A stretch of DNA of 64,000 nt from Actinobacteria bacterium UBA6100 (GCA_002423585.1 DIWS01000009.1:62478-126477); one strand, 5' to 3'. Shown: positions 14,372 through 23,427, counted from the stretch's first letter. Made by a program: numbers and translations. Notes: a model not told the origin generated them from the letters alone.

Positions 14372-15343
14372 TCACATCCCGTCGAGCGGGCTGCGCACCC
14401 CGCGCCCGCCGCGGTTGAGCACGTGCGTGTAGATCATCGTGGTGCGCACGTCCCTGTGGCCGAACAGTTCCTGGATAGTGCGGATGTCGTAGCCGCTCTC
14501 GAGCAGATGCGTGGCGAACGAATGCCGGAACGTGTGGCAGCCCACGTTCTTCTGCACGCCCGCCCGACGCACCGCCTCCTTGACCGCCCGCTGTAGCGAC
14601 GTCGCATGAACGTGGTGCCGCCCCTGTTCGCTCGTCTGCGGGTTCCGCCACCGGCGCTCCTGTGGGAAGACCCACTGCCACTTCCACTCGGAGGCAGCCG
14701 CCGGGTACTTCCTATCGAGCGCACCGGGCATCACCACCCGGCCCCATCCGGCTGCGCGGTCGTGTTCCCACACCACACGCGCACGCCGCAACTGGTCGCG
14801 CAGCGGCCCTTTGAGCGCCTCGGGCAGCATCGTCACGCGGTCCTTCGCACCCTTGCCGTCGCGCACGAGGATCTCGTTGCCGGAGAAGTCGATGTCCTGC
14901 ACCCGCAGCCGCAGGCACTCGGACAGACGCAGCCCGCACCCGTACATGAGCGACGCCATCAGCCAGTACTCATCGCCGAGTTCGGCGAGCACGGCGCGCA
15001 CCTCGGGCCGCGTCATCACCACAGGCACGTGCTCGGAGCGCTTCGCACGGACGAGCCCGTGCATCTCGCCCACGTCGTAGCCGAGCACGTGGCGGTAGAG
15101 GAACAGGATGGCCGAGAGCGCCTGCGTCTGCGTGGACGCGCTCACCCCGCCGGTGACAGCCAGGTGGGTGACGAACGCGTTGATCTCATCGGCGCCCATC
15201 TCGGCGGGATGGCGCATGCGGTGGAACACGATGAACCGGCGCGTCCACAGCAGGTACGCCTTCTCTGTGCGAGCACTGTAGTGACGCACGCGGAGTTCCT
15301 CGGCCATGATGTCGAGCAGCTTGGGCGGTCTCGTGTCGGGCAT
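14372..15343 (-). CDS. intI: Integron integrase (tyrosine recombinase IntI)
   Basis: 323 residues, usual for IntI. Catalytic set: Arg139 ([10 protein letters not shown]), Lys near 164, His270 and Arg273 ([13 protein letters not shown]), His296 (GHRDVRTT) and Tyr305 ([11 protein letters not shown]). The insertion that distinguishes IntI from other Xer-like recombinases is present at about residues 212-227 ([16 protein letters not shown]). It catalyses attI x attC recombination of single-stranded cassettes. It is transcribed towards the array, unlike class 1 integrons. No LexA-type box was seen in the 92 bases upstream. Confidence 0.96.
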   Translation of the reverse strand: MPDTRPPKLLDIMAEELRVRHYSARTEKAYLLWTRRFIVFHRMRHPAEMGADEINAFVTHLAVTGGVSASTQTQALSAILFLYRHVLGYDVGEMHGLVRAKRSEHVPVVMTRPEVRAVLAELGDEYWLMASLMYGCGLRLSECLRLRVQDIDFSGNEILVRDGKGAKDRVTMLPEALKGPLRDQLRRARVVWEHDRAAGWGRVVMPGALDRKYPAAASEWKWQWVFPQERRWRNPQTSEQGRHHVHATSLQRAVKEAVRRAGVQKNVGCHTFRHSFATHLLESGYDIRTIQELFGHRDVRTTMIYTHVLNRGGRGVRSPLDGM

Positions 15344-15435
15344 AATGGACTCGGCTTTCGCAGCGCGGTTGTCACATCATGCGCACGCGATGTTCAACGG
15401 GAGTCGAACGCGAATCGACCGCCGGGAGGTGCAAC

Positions 15436-15651
15436 GTGGAGAAGAAGGTCAACGTGTCCAACGCCGACCGGGTGATCCGCTTCATCCTGGGTGGGGCGGC
15501 ACTCGGATTCGGCGCGGCGTTCGGTCCCGCCGGCTGGGTGCTGGGCGGCCTCGTCGCAGCGCTGCTCTGGCTCAGCGCCTGGACGGGCTTCTGCCACGTC
15601 TACAAGGTGCTCGGCATCGACACGTACGACCGCACGAAGCGCGCCGGGTAG
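15436..15651 (+). CDS. DUF2892 (YgaP-like) inner-membrane protein
   Basis: 71 residues from GTG 15436, behind GGGAGG. It has the family opening VNVSNADRVIRFILGG, a hydrophobic hairpin (ALGFGAAFGPAGWVLGGLVA, LLWLSAWTGFCHVYKVLGI) and the typical CHVYKVLGIDT end. Function uncertain; relatives occur alone or fused to rhodanese. It is divergent from intI and marks the chromosomal flank of the integron. Confidence 0.88.
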   Translation: MEKKVNVSNADRVIRFILGGAALGFGAAFGPAGWVLGGLVAALLWLSAWTGFCHVYKVLGIDTYDRTKRAG

Positions 15652-15684
15652 GGCCCGCTTCGTCGGTCGGGGGCCCGCTCGGCC

Positions 15685-16878
15685 CTACGCCCGCGCCTTC
15701 ACCGTCTCGGCGAACTCGCGTCCCCACGCCTCCGCGGCCTCAAGGTCCTCGGCCGTGGGCCGGAACTTCACCAGAAAGTCATCGGCGGCTATCTCGAACC
15801 CGGCCTCCTCGAGGCGCGCGCGCATCTGCTTCTCGGCGCCCTTGCTCCACCCGTAACTGCCGAAGGTGGCGGCGATCCGTCCCTCGGGCTTGAGCCCGAG
15901 CAGGTACTGCAGGTAGCCGGCCACGCGGTAGAGCATGCCGTGGTGCAGCGTGGGCGAGCCGAGCACGAGCGCCTTGGCGTCGAGCAGATCGTGCGTGATG
16001 TGCGCGAGCGGGGTCACCGCTACATCGTGCACCACCACCTGCACGCCTCCCTGCGAGATGCCCTCACCGATGCGCTCGGCAAGCGCCGCCGTCGAGCCCC
16101 ACATCGTGGAGTACACGACCACGGCCTTGTCACGCAGCTGTCCGCTCCCCCATCGGCGGTACGCCTCGACAACAGCGCCGAAGTCCTCGCCACGCCACAT
16201 CACGCCGTGACTCGGCGCCACCACATCGAGTGCCCAGCCCTTCTCGAGCACCTTGTCGATGGCCTTGCCAACCGCAGTCCCAAGCGGTAGCAGGATGTTG
16301 GCGTAGTAGATGCCAAGCTCGGTGAGCGCTTCATCCATCCCGAGCTCATGCGCCCAACGCTCCTCGCTCGCCACATGCTGCCCGAACGCGTCGTTCGGCA
16401 TGAGCACGCGCTCCTCGGGGCAGTACGTGAACATCGAGTCGGGCCAGTGCACCATCGGCATCGGCAGGAACGTGATCGTGCGCCCGCCGAGGTCGATCAC
16501 CTCGTCGGCCTTCACCACGCCGATCTCGAGACCGTTGTGGTACTCGGCCACACTCTTCGCTCCGGAGGGTGAGGCAACCACGCGCGCCTGCGGCATCGCG
16601 GCCATCGCCTCGGGCAGTCCGCCGTTGTGGTCGGGCTCCACATGGTTCACCACGATGTGGGTGATGCTCGAAAGGGGCGTGACGCTCTGGATGCGCGCAA
16701 GGATCTCGGGGATGAAACGCGCTTTGGTGGTGTCGACGAGCGCGATGCTCGTCTCGCCCATCACCAGATAGCAGTTGTAGGTGGTGCCTTTGGGCACCTC
16801 GAAACCGTGGAAGTCGCGCAGCTCCCAGTCGATCGCGCCGACCCACCAGATACTCTCGGTCACCTTCACGGCGCGCAT
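15685..16878 (-). CDS. Flavodiiron protein (oxygen/NO reductase, FprA type)
   Basis: 397 residues. An N-terminal beta-lactamase-like domain holds the diiron site: H79-x-E81-x-D83-H84 (NHVEPDHNGG), a later His in PMVHWPDSMF, Asp in LMPNDAFGQH and His in VAPSHGVMWR. A C-terminal flavodoxin domain starts near residue 252 with VVVYSTMWGSTAALAERIGE, the FMN phosphate loop. Such enzymes reduce O2 to water or NO to N2O in the cytoplasm of anaerobes. ATG 16878 follows AAGGAGGACG. Confidence 0.95.
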   Translation of the reverse strand: MRAVKVTESIWWVGAIDWELRDFHGFEVPKGTTYNCYLVMGETSIALVDTTKARFIPEILARIQSVTPLSSITHIVVNHVEPDHNGGLPEAMAAMPQARVVASPSGAKSVAEYHNGLEIGVVKADEVIDLGGRTITFLPMPMVHWPDSMFTYCPEERVLMPNDAFGQHVASEERWAHELGMDEALTELGIYYANILLPLGTAVGKAIDKVLEKGWALDVVAPSHGVMWRGEDFGAVVEAYRRWGSGQLRDKAVVVYSTMWGSTAALAERIGEGISQGGVQVVVHDVAVTPLAHITHDLLDAKALVLGSPTLHHGMLYRVAGYLQYLLGLKPEGRIAATFGSYGWSKGAEKQMRARLEEAGFEIAADDFLVKFRPTAEDLEAAEAWGREFAETVKARA

Positions 16879-16938
16879 GGCGGCGTCCTCCTTATGTGGC
16901 GAGCGTACCTGTACTTGCTACCCGAACGGCAGCCCGGC

Positions 16939-17430
16939 TCACGACTCGGCGCCGGGCAAGACCGTGATGGTGTAGTCGACGTGGCCGTTGCTCTGCCATG
17001 AGATGACGTAGCCGAGGACCTTGACGTCATCCTGCAGGAACTCACCGTTGGCACTGGCGCCATCGGTGACGTCCTCGGGCACGACGGTGAAGCCCGCAGC
17101 CTCCAACGACGCGAGGTACGCCTCAAAGTCCGCTTCGGCCACCTCGTCGTAGTAAAGGTTGTAGAGCAGTTGCGGTCCTGCCTGGAACGTGGACGACTCC
17201 TCCTTGTCGAAGGTGCCGTACGAGAACTGCGGCACCGTCGCTGGGATGCCGTCCATCCAGCCGCCATCGCCCTCCGAGACGGCCGGAGCCTCCTCGGCAT
17301 CGGTCGACTCGGAGGTGGTCTCCTGTCCGGTGACCTCCTCATCCGAGGCGCCGTCCGTGCAGCCGGCCACAGCGAAGAGGAGCACGCCTGCGAGCATGAT
17401 GCGAAGGAAGAGCGTCTGTGCTTTCATCAT
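16939..17430 (-). CDS. Lipoprotein of unknown function
   Basis: 163 residues. The signal peptide ends in the lipobox AVAGC (Cys about residue 23). An acidic Ser/Thr/Glu linker follows, then a small domain with PQFSYGTFDKEES, LLYNLYYDEVAEADFEAYLA, SLEAAGFTVV and WQSNGHVDYTITVLPG. This looks like a small secreted alpha/beta domain, seen in other actinobacterial lipoproteins, but I cannot name it. The mature protein would be anchored outside the membrane. Confidence 0.75.
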   Translation of the reverse strand: MMKAQTLFLRIMLAGVLLFAVAGCTDGASDEEVTGQETTSESTDAEEAPAVSEGDGGWMDGIPATVPQFSYGTFDKEESSTFQAGPQLLYNLYYDEVAEADFEAYLASLEAAGFTVVPEDVTDGASANGEFLQDDVKVLGYVISWQSNGHVDYTITVLPGAES

Positions 17431-17469
17431 CGACCCCTGTCTCAGAAGGACCGGATCCGTCCGACCGGC

Positions 17470-18474
17470 CTAATTGTCACGCTCCACGAAGAAGTCCGCC
17501 ATGGACAGTAGCAAGTCCCGGGCCTTGCTCTTCGGTAGTGCGGCTTCGAGGTCGGCCTTCGCCGAAAGCACGAGGTCGCGCGCGTAGGTGCGGGCGAAGT
17601 CGATGCTGCCACTCTCGCGCATGATGGCCACCGCCTCCTCGAGCGCCGACCCTTCGGCACGCGATGCGAGTATCTCCAGCAACCGCTCACGCCTCTCCGA
17701 ATGCTGCAGCGCGTGCACCGCGGCGAGCGTGCGCTTGCCCTCGGTGATGTCGCTGCGGAAGTCCTTCTTGGTGGCCTCGCGCGTGCCCACCAGGTTGAGA
17801 ACGTCGTCCTGGATCTGGAACGCGAGCCCGGTGGCCTGACCGAACGACCGCAGTGCGGCTACCTGCTCGTCGCTGCCGCCCCCGACGATCGCTCCCACCG
17901 CAAGCGGCACCGCTCCGGAGTAGAACGCCGTCTTGTGATTCGCCATCGCCAGGTAGTCGTCCACAACCAGGTCGAAACGGTCGTCACGCGCCCAGCCGAT
18001 GTCGAGCGCCTGGCCCTCGATCGTCCGTGTGGTCATATCCACGAGTTCCTGCAGCACGCGCAGCCGCACCCCGGGGGCGAGACCCTCATCGGCTACGACC
18101 GTGCCGGTGACGAGCGACAGCGCCAGATCGCCGGCGTTGATGGCGAGAGGATCCCCCTCCACCACGTGCAGGCATGGCTCTCCGCGCCGCGTGAGCGAGG
18201 AGTCCATGATGTCGTCGTGTATGAGCGCCGCGGTGTGGAAGTGCTCGATCGCGGCGGCCGATGGCCACGCAAGCTTCGGATCGCCGCCCACCGCTTCCGC
18301 GGCCAGCAGGCAGATGAGCGGGCGGTGGCGCTTACCGGCATTCGCGGTATACGCGGCCAGCGGTTTGTAGAGGTACCGCGCCATGTCCGGGTGCGAGCCG
18401 TTGGTGAAGAACTTTGCCAGATAGGCGTCGAACTTCTTCGAATTACGCTTGAGATAGAGCTCGAAAGCGGTCAT
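17470..18474 (-). CDS. Polyprenyl diphosphate synthase
   Basis: 334 residues from ATG 18474, behind GGGAGGG. The first aspartate-rich motif is DDIMD (in HTAALIHDDIMDSSLTRRGE) and the second DDVLN (FQIQDDVLNLVG), where the last Asp of DDxxD is Asn. GKRHRPLICLLAAEA is the GKxxRP substrate site. The enzyme condenses isopentenyl diphosphate onto allylic diphosphates for menaquinone, carrier lipid or carotenoid synthesis; chain length cannot be read from the sequence. It is separated from the lipoprotein by 40 bases. Confidence 0.93.
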   Translation of the reverse strand: MTAFELYLKRNSKKFDAYLAKFFTNGSHPDMARYLYKPLAAYTANAGKRHRPLICLLAAEAVGGDPKLAWPSAAAIEHFHTAALIHDDIMDSSLTRRGEPCLHVVEGDPLAINAGDLALSLVTGTVVADEGLAPGVRLRVLQELVDMTTRTIEGQALDIGWARDDRFDLVVDDYLAMANHKTAFYSGAVPLAVGAIVGGGSDEQVAALRSFGQATGLAFQIQDDVLNLVGTREATKKDFRSDITEGKRTLAAVHALQHSERRERLLEILASRAEGSALEEAVAIMRESGSIDFARTYARDLVLSAKADLEAALPKSKARDLLLSMADFFVERDN

Positions 18475-18593
18475 GGCCCTCCCGGTCGGCCGTGGCGGGT
18501 CCACGGTCCCCGATAGTGTAGGGTCCCGATAGAGGCGGGGCAACCGTCACCACGCCGTCACCTTGAGGTTACGACGCGCAGAGGTGCACTCCT

Positions 18594-18941
18594 TCACGGC
18601 AACAACTGCCAGCCCCACAGTGTGCCAAGGCCGTAGACCGCGAAGAACGCTATATGCTTGACGGCGAGCGCGCGGCGCTTGGCCGCAAGATCCTCAGGCG
18701 CGGACTGCTGCCGCCAGTACGCCAGCCGGATGCCGCCGGTGGCGCTCACCACCACGAGCGCGCCGATGAGGATCCTAAACACGAGTGTCATCGCGTCGCC
18801 GAGCGCGGCCGCCGCCTCGGCGGGCATGCCCTCGAGCCTGCCAGAGAGCACGACCAGCACCGCCAGGCTGGCCGCCCAGGTGCCGGTGGCCATGTCGTGC
18901 AGGAAGTTGTTGGTGACGCGCACGTACGGGTTAGCGAGCAT
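18594..18941 (-). CDS. Small integral membrane protein
   Basis: 115 residues. Hydrophobic helices: TWAASLAVLVVLSG, TLVFRILIGALVVVSATGGI and IAFFAVYGLGTLWGWQLL. The start MLANPYVRVTNNFLHDMATG suggests a conserved cytoplasmic N-terminus. The gene overlaps the end of the FetB-like permease gene by 11 bases, so it is probably part of that operon. Function unknown. Confidence 0.7.
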   Translation of the reverse strand: MLANPYVRVTNNFLHDMATGTWAASLAVLVVLSGRLEGMPAEAAAALGDAMTLVFRILIGALVVVSATGGIRLAYWRQQSAPEDLAAKRRALAVKHIAFFAVYGLGTLWGWQLLP

Positions 18942-19740
18942 CCTCCCTCAGCCCCTTCTCGATGAACACACCATCGGCGGAGAAGCGCTTGTGATAGGTG
19001 AGCATCACCGCGAGCACGCTGCCGAGCGCGGTCGCTGCGGCCACCATGAGCATCACCACGATCTGGTAGCCCGCCGCAGCGAGCGGATCGGCGCCCGCGA
19101 GGATCTGGCCGGTCATCATGCCCGGGATGAACACGATGCCGGCCGCCGCCATCGAGTTGATGGTGGGGATGAGCGCCGCACGGAGAGCCGTGCGCACGCT
19201 CGGCCCGGCTGCCTCCCATGGTGTGGCACCGAGCGCCACGAGCGCGAGCAACTCACCTTCGCGCGCATCCAGGTCGGCGAACGTGCGCTCGAGCGCGAGT
19301 GCGATGCCGGTCATCGAGTTGCCGAGCACCATGCCCGCGATCGGGATCACGTACTGCGCGCGGTACCACGGGTCCACCTGCACCACAAGCCCGGTCACGG
19401 CGAACGTCACGATGAAGCCGGTGAGCGCCATCGAGACGAACGAACTGCCGAAGAGCCCCTTCGGTGCATCCGGCGCCCGCTTCACAATCGTCTGCGCCGC
19501 CGCGCCCACCATGAGCAGCAGCAGCCCGAGCACGAGCCACGGGCTGTCGATGCCGAACACCCAGCGCAGCACCAGGCCGAGAATGAAGAGCTGCACGTAC
19601 GTGCGAACGGTGGCGATCGCGAGGTCGCGCTCAAGACCGAGTGCCAGCCTGAGCGAGATCACGCCGACGAACACCATGAAGCCCGCCGCGAGCAGGAGTT
19701 GCGGCAGTGTGATGGCCACCACGCCAGCGGTCTCAGTCAC
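18931..19740 (-). CDS. fetB: FetB/YbbM-type ABC permease
   Basis: 269 residues from GTG 19740, overlapping the end of the ATPase gene by 8 bases. Family signature: VRTYVQLFILGLVLRWVF near the N-terminus, then VIPIAGMVLGNSMTGIALAL and GATPWEAAGPSVRTALRAAL, then GIVFIPGMMTGQILAGADPL. In E. coli, FetAB exports iron and raises tolerance to peroxide. Here it pairs with the ATPase upstream; iron as substrate is by homology only. Confidence 0.9.
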   Translation of the reverse strand: MTETAGVVAITLPQLLLAAGFMVFVGVISLRLALGLERDLAIATVRTYVQLFILGLVLRWVFGIDSPWLVLGLLLLMVGAAAQTIVKRAPDAPKGLFGSSFVSMALTGFIVTFAVTGLVVQVDPWYRAQYVIPIAGMVLGNSMTGIALALERTFADLDAREGELLALVALGATPWEAAGPSVRTALRAALIPTINSMAAAGIVFIPGMMTGQILAGADPLAAAGYQIVVMLMVAAATALGSVLAVMLTYHKRFSADGVFIEKGLREDAR

Positions 19741-20410
19741 TGTCGCCCACCCCGTGGAGTCGTCCGGCCACGAGCCGCTCGCGGCGGGTCGCCACACCGT
19801 CGGGCCGATGGTGGCGGACGCGCACCACCGCACCCGTCTCGGCGAAGCGCACGGTGAGCGAGGCGACCATCGCGGCAGCCGACTCGTCCAGGCTCGCGTC
19901 GGGCTCGTCGAGCAGCAGCACGTCCGGCCGGGTGAGACCGATCCGCGCCATCGCCACACGCGCCGCCTGCCCCACCGAGAGCTTGGCGGCGTCCCGATCG
20001 AGCGCCACGTCATCCAGGCCGAAGGAGTCGAGCTTCGCGCGCAGTTCGTCTTCGCCCGGCGGCGTCGTGTCGTGCCGCACCTTGAGCCGCCACGGTACGA
20101 GCAGATTCTCGCGCACCGTGCCGGGGAAGATCACCGGCTTCTGCGGGAGAAGCGCCACACGCGAGCGCCACACGCGAGCGCCCACCTCGGCGGCGGGCCG
20201 GCCCTCGAGGAAGAGCTCGCCCGCCACGTCCGGCAGCATGAGCGCGAGCGCGCGCACGAACGTGGTCTTTCCCGAGCCCGACGGGCCGGAGATGTCCACG
20301 ACCTCGCCGCGCTCGAGTGTGAGCGACGCGCCGTCGAGCACCTTGAGCGGCCCGGCGTCACCGGAGCGCACCACGCGCAGGTCGCGCGCCTCGAGGAGCG
20401 GGGCCTTCAC
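19733..20410 (-). CDS. fetA: FetA/YbbL-type ABC transporter ATPase
   Basis: 225 residues from GTG 20410. Walker A GPSGSGKTT, Q-loop LLPQKPVIFPGTVRENLLVP, signature KLSVGQAARVAMARIG (LSVGQ rather than LSGGQ), Walker B DVLLLDEPDASLD, and H-loop VRVRHHRPDG. The ATPase partners the FetB-like permease, whose start it overlaps. Its GTG start overlaps the nitroreductase stop. Confidence 0.92.
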   Translation of the reverse strand: MKAPLLEARDLRVVRSGDAGPLKVLDGASLTLERGEVVDISGPSGSGKTTFVRALALMLPDVAGELFLEGRPAAEVGARVWRSRVALLPQKPVIFPGTVRENLLVPWRLKVRHDTTPPGEDELRAKLDSFGLDDVALDRDAAKLSVGQAARVAMARIGLTRPDVLLLDEPDASLDESAAAMVASLTVRFAETGAVVRVRHHRPDGVATRRERLVAGRLHGVGDSD

Positions 20411-20916
20411 CAGCGGTCCCGGTGCACGCGTCCGGGGTCGTAGCGGTCCACCGGCGGCTGCCCCTCGGCGGGATGGCCGATGGCCAGCACGCACAGTGGC
20501 TCGATGCCCTCGGGTAGGCCGAGCGCCGCCTTGAGCGGGTCGACGCGCTCCATCTTGGGCCAGTAGCCGAGCCAGACCGCGCCCAGGTCGAGCGCGTGGA
20601 TCGTGATGAGCGCGTTCTCGGCGGCGTTGCTGCAGTCCTGCTGCCACATCTGCGGGTGGCGCAGATCGCGCGTGTCGGCGCACACCGTGATCGCGAGCGG
20701 CGCCGCGCGGAGCATCTTGCCATACGGGGTGGACTCGGCCATGCGATCGAGCGTCTCTCGGTCGGTGGTGACCACGAAGCGCCAGGGCTGCTGGTTGCCC
20801 GCCGAAGGCGCTGCCATCGCGGCGTGCAGGATCGTCTCGATGTCCTGCTCGCTCACCGGCTTGGCGGTGTAGCTGCGGATGCTGCGCCTGCTCAAGATCG
20901 CCTCGATCGCGTCCAT
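20407..20916 (-). CDS. Nitroreductase-family flavoprotein
   Basis: 169 residues. FMN-binding start: AILSRRSIRSYTAKPVSEQD, AAMAAPSAGNQQPWRFVV, then QDCSNAAENALITIHALDLG (acting as the flavin isoalloxazine segment) and CVLAIGHPAE. These dimeric enzymes reduce nitro compounds, quinones or flavins with NAD(P)H. It lies directly after the DUF523 gene and before fetA with overlapping stop and start, so the four genes are probably one transcript. Confidence 0.93.
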   Translation of the reverse strand: MDAIEAILSRRSIRSYTAKPVSEQDIETILHAAMAAPSAGNQQPWRFVVTTDRETLDRMAESTPYGKMLRAAPLAITVCADTRDLRHPQMWQQDCSNAAENALITIHALDLGAVWLGYWPKMERVDPLKAALGLPEGIEPLCVLAIGHPAEGQPPVDRYDPGRVHRDRW

Positions 20917-20917
20917 G

Positions 20918-21895
20918 TCACTCCCCCTCGGTCCTCGCCGCGTCGCGCGCCTTCACGCGTCGGGCATCTCGGAACACCACCGGGCTCGTGCCGAAGAGCA
21001 GGTCGTTCTCGAACCCCACACGCTCGAGGCCGGTGAGCTCGGCGGCGATGGTCGTCACGTTGCGGAGCACCTCCGGAGAACGGACGGTGAGGTCGTGCAG
21101 ATCCACGCCCTCGAGCTGTCCGCGCTTCACGTAGTGAGTGTACGTCTTCCACAGCGCCCCGGTCGCACGCTGGCGCGTGGTGGGCACCCGGAGCGCATCC
21201 AGCATGCGGGCGCGCAGCCCCTCGAGCGTCTCGCGCGGTGCTCGCTTCGGCAGGGTTGCCAGCTCACGGCCGATGCGGTCGGCCTCGGCGCGCTGCGTCT
21301 CCTGCAGGATGAACTTCACTACATGCCATGCCGCCGTGAGGTCGCCGTTGCTCGCGATCGTGCGGTCGCCGAGCCACAGCCACGCGTACAGGCGGCGGCG
21401 CCAGTCCCACCAGGTGAGCGCCGAGTCGAACGCGGTCTCGGGGATGAGGAACCACCCGGTGTCCGCGAGCATCGCGGCGAACACACCGCTGCCGAGCGCG
21501 CTCTCGCGCCTGCGGCTGCCGATGCGTGTCTTGGCGATGCCGCAGCTGGGGCTCTTCTCCTTGAGGATCACCGCGCGAACGCCCGCGCGCTCGAGCGCCT
21601 CCACACAGGCGGCGGAGCCGTCGATGAGCTGACGGGTGACGTCGCGGCCGTGGCGGTCGAGGACCTTCGCGTGGCCCGCGAGCACGTCGGCGCCGCTGCC
21701 CGTGAGGTGGATCGGCTCCCGCGGCACACCGAAGCCGGCCATGCACTCGGGACACACCGGCGTGAATACGAAGTCCGCGCGTTCGCGGCCGAGTGCGGCG
21801 AGCGCGTCGAAGCGCTTACCGTTGTAGCGCACGGGACAGTCGAACATGCATGCACTGATGCCGATGCGGGGCCGGTCGCTGATGACTTCGGTCAT
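20918..21895 (-). CDS. DUF523-DUF1722 protein (YbgA-like)
   Basis: 325 residues from ATG 21895, behind AGGAGG. N-terminal DUF523 carries Cys residues in GISACMFDCPVRYNG, FTPVCPECMAGFG and LKEKSPSCGIAKT, possibly binding a cluster or metal. DUF1722 follows from about residue 190 (YTHYVKRGQLEGV, SPEVLRNV). The E. coli YbgA homologue has only the DUF1722 part and sits beside the photolyase gene phr, as this gene does (divergent to it). A role in DNA repair or tRNA sulfur metabolism is speculative. Confidence 0.9.
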   Translation of the reverse strand: MTEVISDRPRIGISACMFDCPVRYNGKRFDALAALGRERADFVFTPVCPECMAGFGVPREPIHLTGSGADVLAGHAKVLDRHGRDVTRQLIDGSAACVEALERAGVRAVILKEKSPSCGIAKTRIGSRRRESALGSGVFAAMLADTGWFLIPETAFDSALTWWDWRRRLYAWLWLGDRTIASNGDLTAAWHVVKFILQETQRAEADRIGRELATLPKRAPRETLEGLRARMLDALRVPTTRQRATGALWKTYTHYVKRGQLEGVDLHDLTVRSPEVLRNVTTIAAELTGLERVGFENDLLFGTSPVVFRDARRVKARDAARTEGE

Positions 21896-22005
21896 GAGTG
21901 CCTCCTCATGCGCCTTGAGGATGGACGGGGCACGATGCCCTGGGCATAGTATGGCGCAGCAGGGCGTGCGGGCGCGACTGCTCGCCGCTCGGACGGGAGG
22001 TGCTC

Positions 22006-23412
22006 GTGGCACGGCATCGGGTGGCGATCGTGTGGCTCAGGCGGGCGCTCCGCCTGGCCGACAACCCCGCGCTCGCCTTCGCGCTCGAAGAGGCCGAGTC
22101 GGTGGTGGTGGCGTACGTGCCGCCCGCGGCGGAAGACCCCCGTGAGCTGGGCGCAGCATCCCGCGCGTGGCGCGACCGCTCGATGGGCGCACTCGACGCC
22201 TCCTTGCGCACGCGGGGCTCCCGCCTCGTCGTTCGCAGCGGCAGCCCGCTTCCCGTGCTCTCCGCGCTCGCCGGCGAGTGCGGTGCCACCCTCGTATGCT
22301 TCGACCGCGCATACGAACCCGATGCCTCGGCAGCCGACGCCCGAACCGGCCTCGCCCTCGACGCCGATGGCATCCTGGCACGCGGCTTCAACTGCGCGCT
22401 CGCAAACGAACCGACCGGCCCGCTCGCCACCGGCGGCGGTCCCTTCAAGGTCTTCACCCCGTATTACAGCGCGTGCCTGCGCCTCGGCGGGCCCGACGCT
22501 CCCCTGCCCGCGCCGGAGCGCATCGGCTCGCCCGCTGCGATGCCCGAAAGCGAGCCGATCCCGGACGCCGAGCCCCACCCACTCGGCTCGTGGTGGACGC
22601 CGGGCGAGGCCGGCGCGCTGGCAGCAGCGCACCGCTTCATCGCCGAGGCCCTCGGGCGCTACCCCGAGGACCGCGACCTCCCCGGCGTCGTGGGCACCTC
22701 GCGCGTGTCGCCGCACCTCGCGTTCGGCGAGATCTCACCACGGCAGCTCATCGCGATGCTTCCGGCGCCGACCGGGCCTGAGGCGGCGACCTTCGTGCGG
22801 CAGCTGTACTGGCGCGAGTTCGCCTACCACACGCTGCATCACTTTCCGGAGACGCCGACGCGCCCGCTGCACGCCCGGTTCGAGCGCATGGGATGGGCCG
22901 AGGATCCGGACGGCTTCACCGCCTGGCAGGAGGGGCGCACCGGATACCCGATCGTGGATGCCGGGATGCGCGAACTCGCGACCACGGGCTGGATGCACAA
23001 CCGCGTACGGATGATCGTGGCCTCGTTCCTCACCAAGGACCTGCTGCTACCCTGGCAGGACGGCGCCCGCCACTTCCGGGAGCATCTGGCCGACGCCGAC
23101 CTGGCGAACAACACCTTCGGCTGGCAGTGGGTGGCCGGAAGCGGCGCGGATGCCGCGCCCTACTTCCGCGTGTTCAATCCCACGCTGCAGGGCAAGAAGT
23201 TCGACCAGCATGGCGCGTACGTGCGCATGTGGGTCCCCGAGCTCCAGGATATGCCGGATGCGTGGATCCACCGGCCGTGGGAGGCACCTCACGCGGTGCT
23301 TGCCGCAGCAGGTGTGACCCTCGGCGAGACGTACCCGCGGCCGATCGTGGACCACGCCGAGGCGCGCATGCGTGCGCTCGCAGCCTACGGAGCGATCAAG
23401 GACGGACGCTAG
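22006..23412 (+). CDS. phr: Deoxyribodipyrimidine photolyase
   Basis: 468 residues from GTG 22006, behind GGGAGG. N-terminal antenna domain (VAIVWLRRALRLADNPALAF). C-terminal FAD domain: TSRVSPHLAFGEISPRQL, QLYWREFAYHTLHHFPE, YPIVDAGMRELATTGWMHNR, and NNTFGWQWVAGSGADAAPYF with RVFNPTLQGKKFD. This is the class I CPD photolyase pattern. It repairs UV dimers using blue light, which suggests exposure to light in the organism's habitat. Confidence 0.95.
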   Translation: MARHRVAIVWLRRALRLADNPALAFALEEAESVVVAYVPPAAEDPRELGAASRAWRDRSMGALDASLRTRGSRLVVRSGSPLPVLSALAGECGATLVCFDRAYEPDASAADARTGLALDADGILARGFNCALANEPTGPLATGGGPFKVFTPYYSACLRLGGPDAPLPAPERIGSPAAMPESEPIPDAEPHPLGSWWTPGEAGALAAAHRFIAEALGRYPEDRDLPGVVGTSRVSPHLAFGEISPRQLIAMLPAPTGPEAATFVRQLYWREFAYHTLHHFPETPTRPLHARFERMGWAEDPDGFTAWQEGRTGYPIVDAGMRELATTGWMHNRVRMIVASFLTKDLLLPWQDGARHFREHLADADLANNTFGWQWVAGSGADAAPYFRVFNPTLQGKKFDQHGAYVRMWVPELQDMPDAWIHRPWEAPHAVLAAAGVTLGETYPRPIVDHAEARMRALAAYGAIKDGR

Positions 23413-23427
23413 ACAGCGGACCGGGTG

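Larger units (their letters stand above)
1..15343 (-). mobile_element. Chromosomal integron: intI, attI and at least 14 attC-bounded cassettes
   Basis: Fourteen related sites of 80-101 bases recur between short genes. On the plus strand each begins TAACGT plus a CTTCAGC-like arm and ends with a GCTGGAAGCGCTTGTTAG-like arm. The two arms are imperfect inverted repeats around a variable centre, which is the attC plan. An integron integrase lies at the right end at 14372-15343. The array continues off the left edge. Cassette 5'-to-3' direction is right to left. The high similarity among sites is typical of sedentary chromosomal integrons. Unusually, intI's 3' end, not its 5' end, faces the array. 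Confidence 0.93.

Noticed and set aside
15343..15436. LexA (SOS) box in front of intI
   Set aside because: SOS control of intI is known elsewhere, so I looked for an actinobacterial CGAAC-N4-GTTCG type site. Only isolated half-sites (GTTCAACG, GTCGAACG) are present, with wrong spacing.
18658..20443. Overlapping plus-strand frames of about 400 codons opposite fetAB
   Set aside because: Both are antisense to clear ABC permease and ATPase genes with intact motifs and have His/Arg-rich, repetitive translations.
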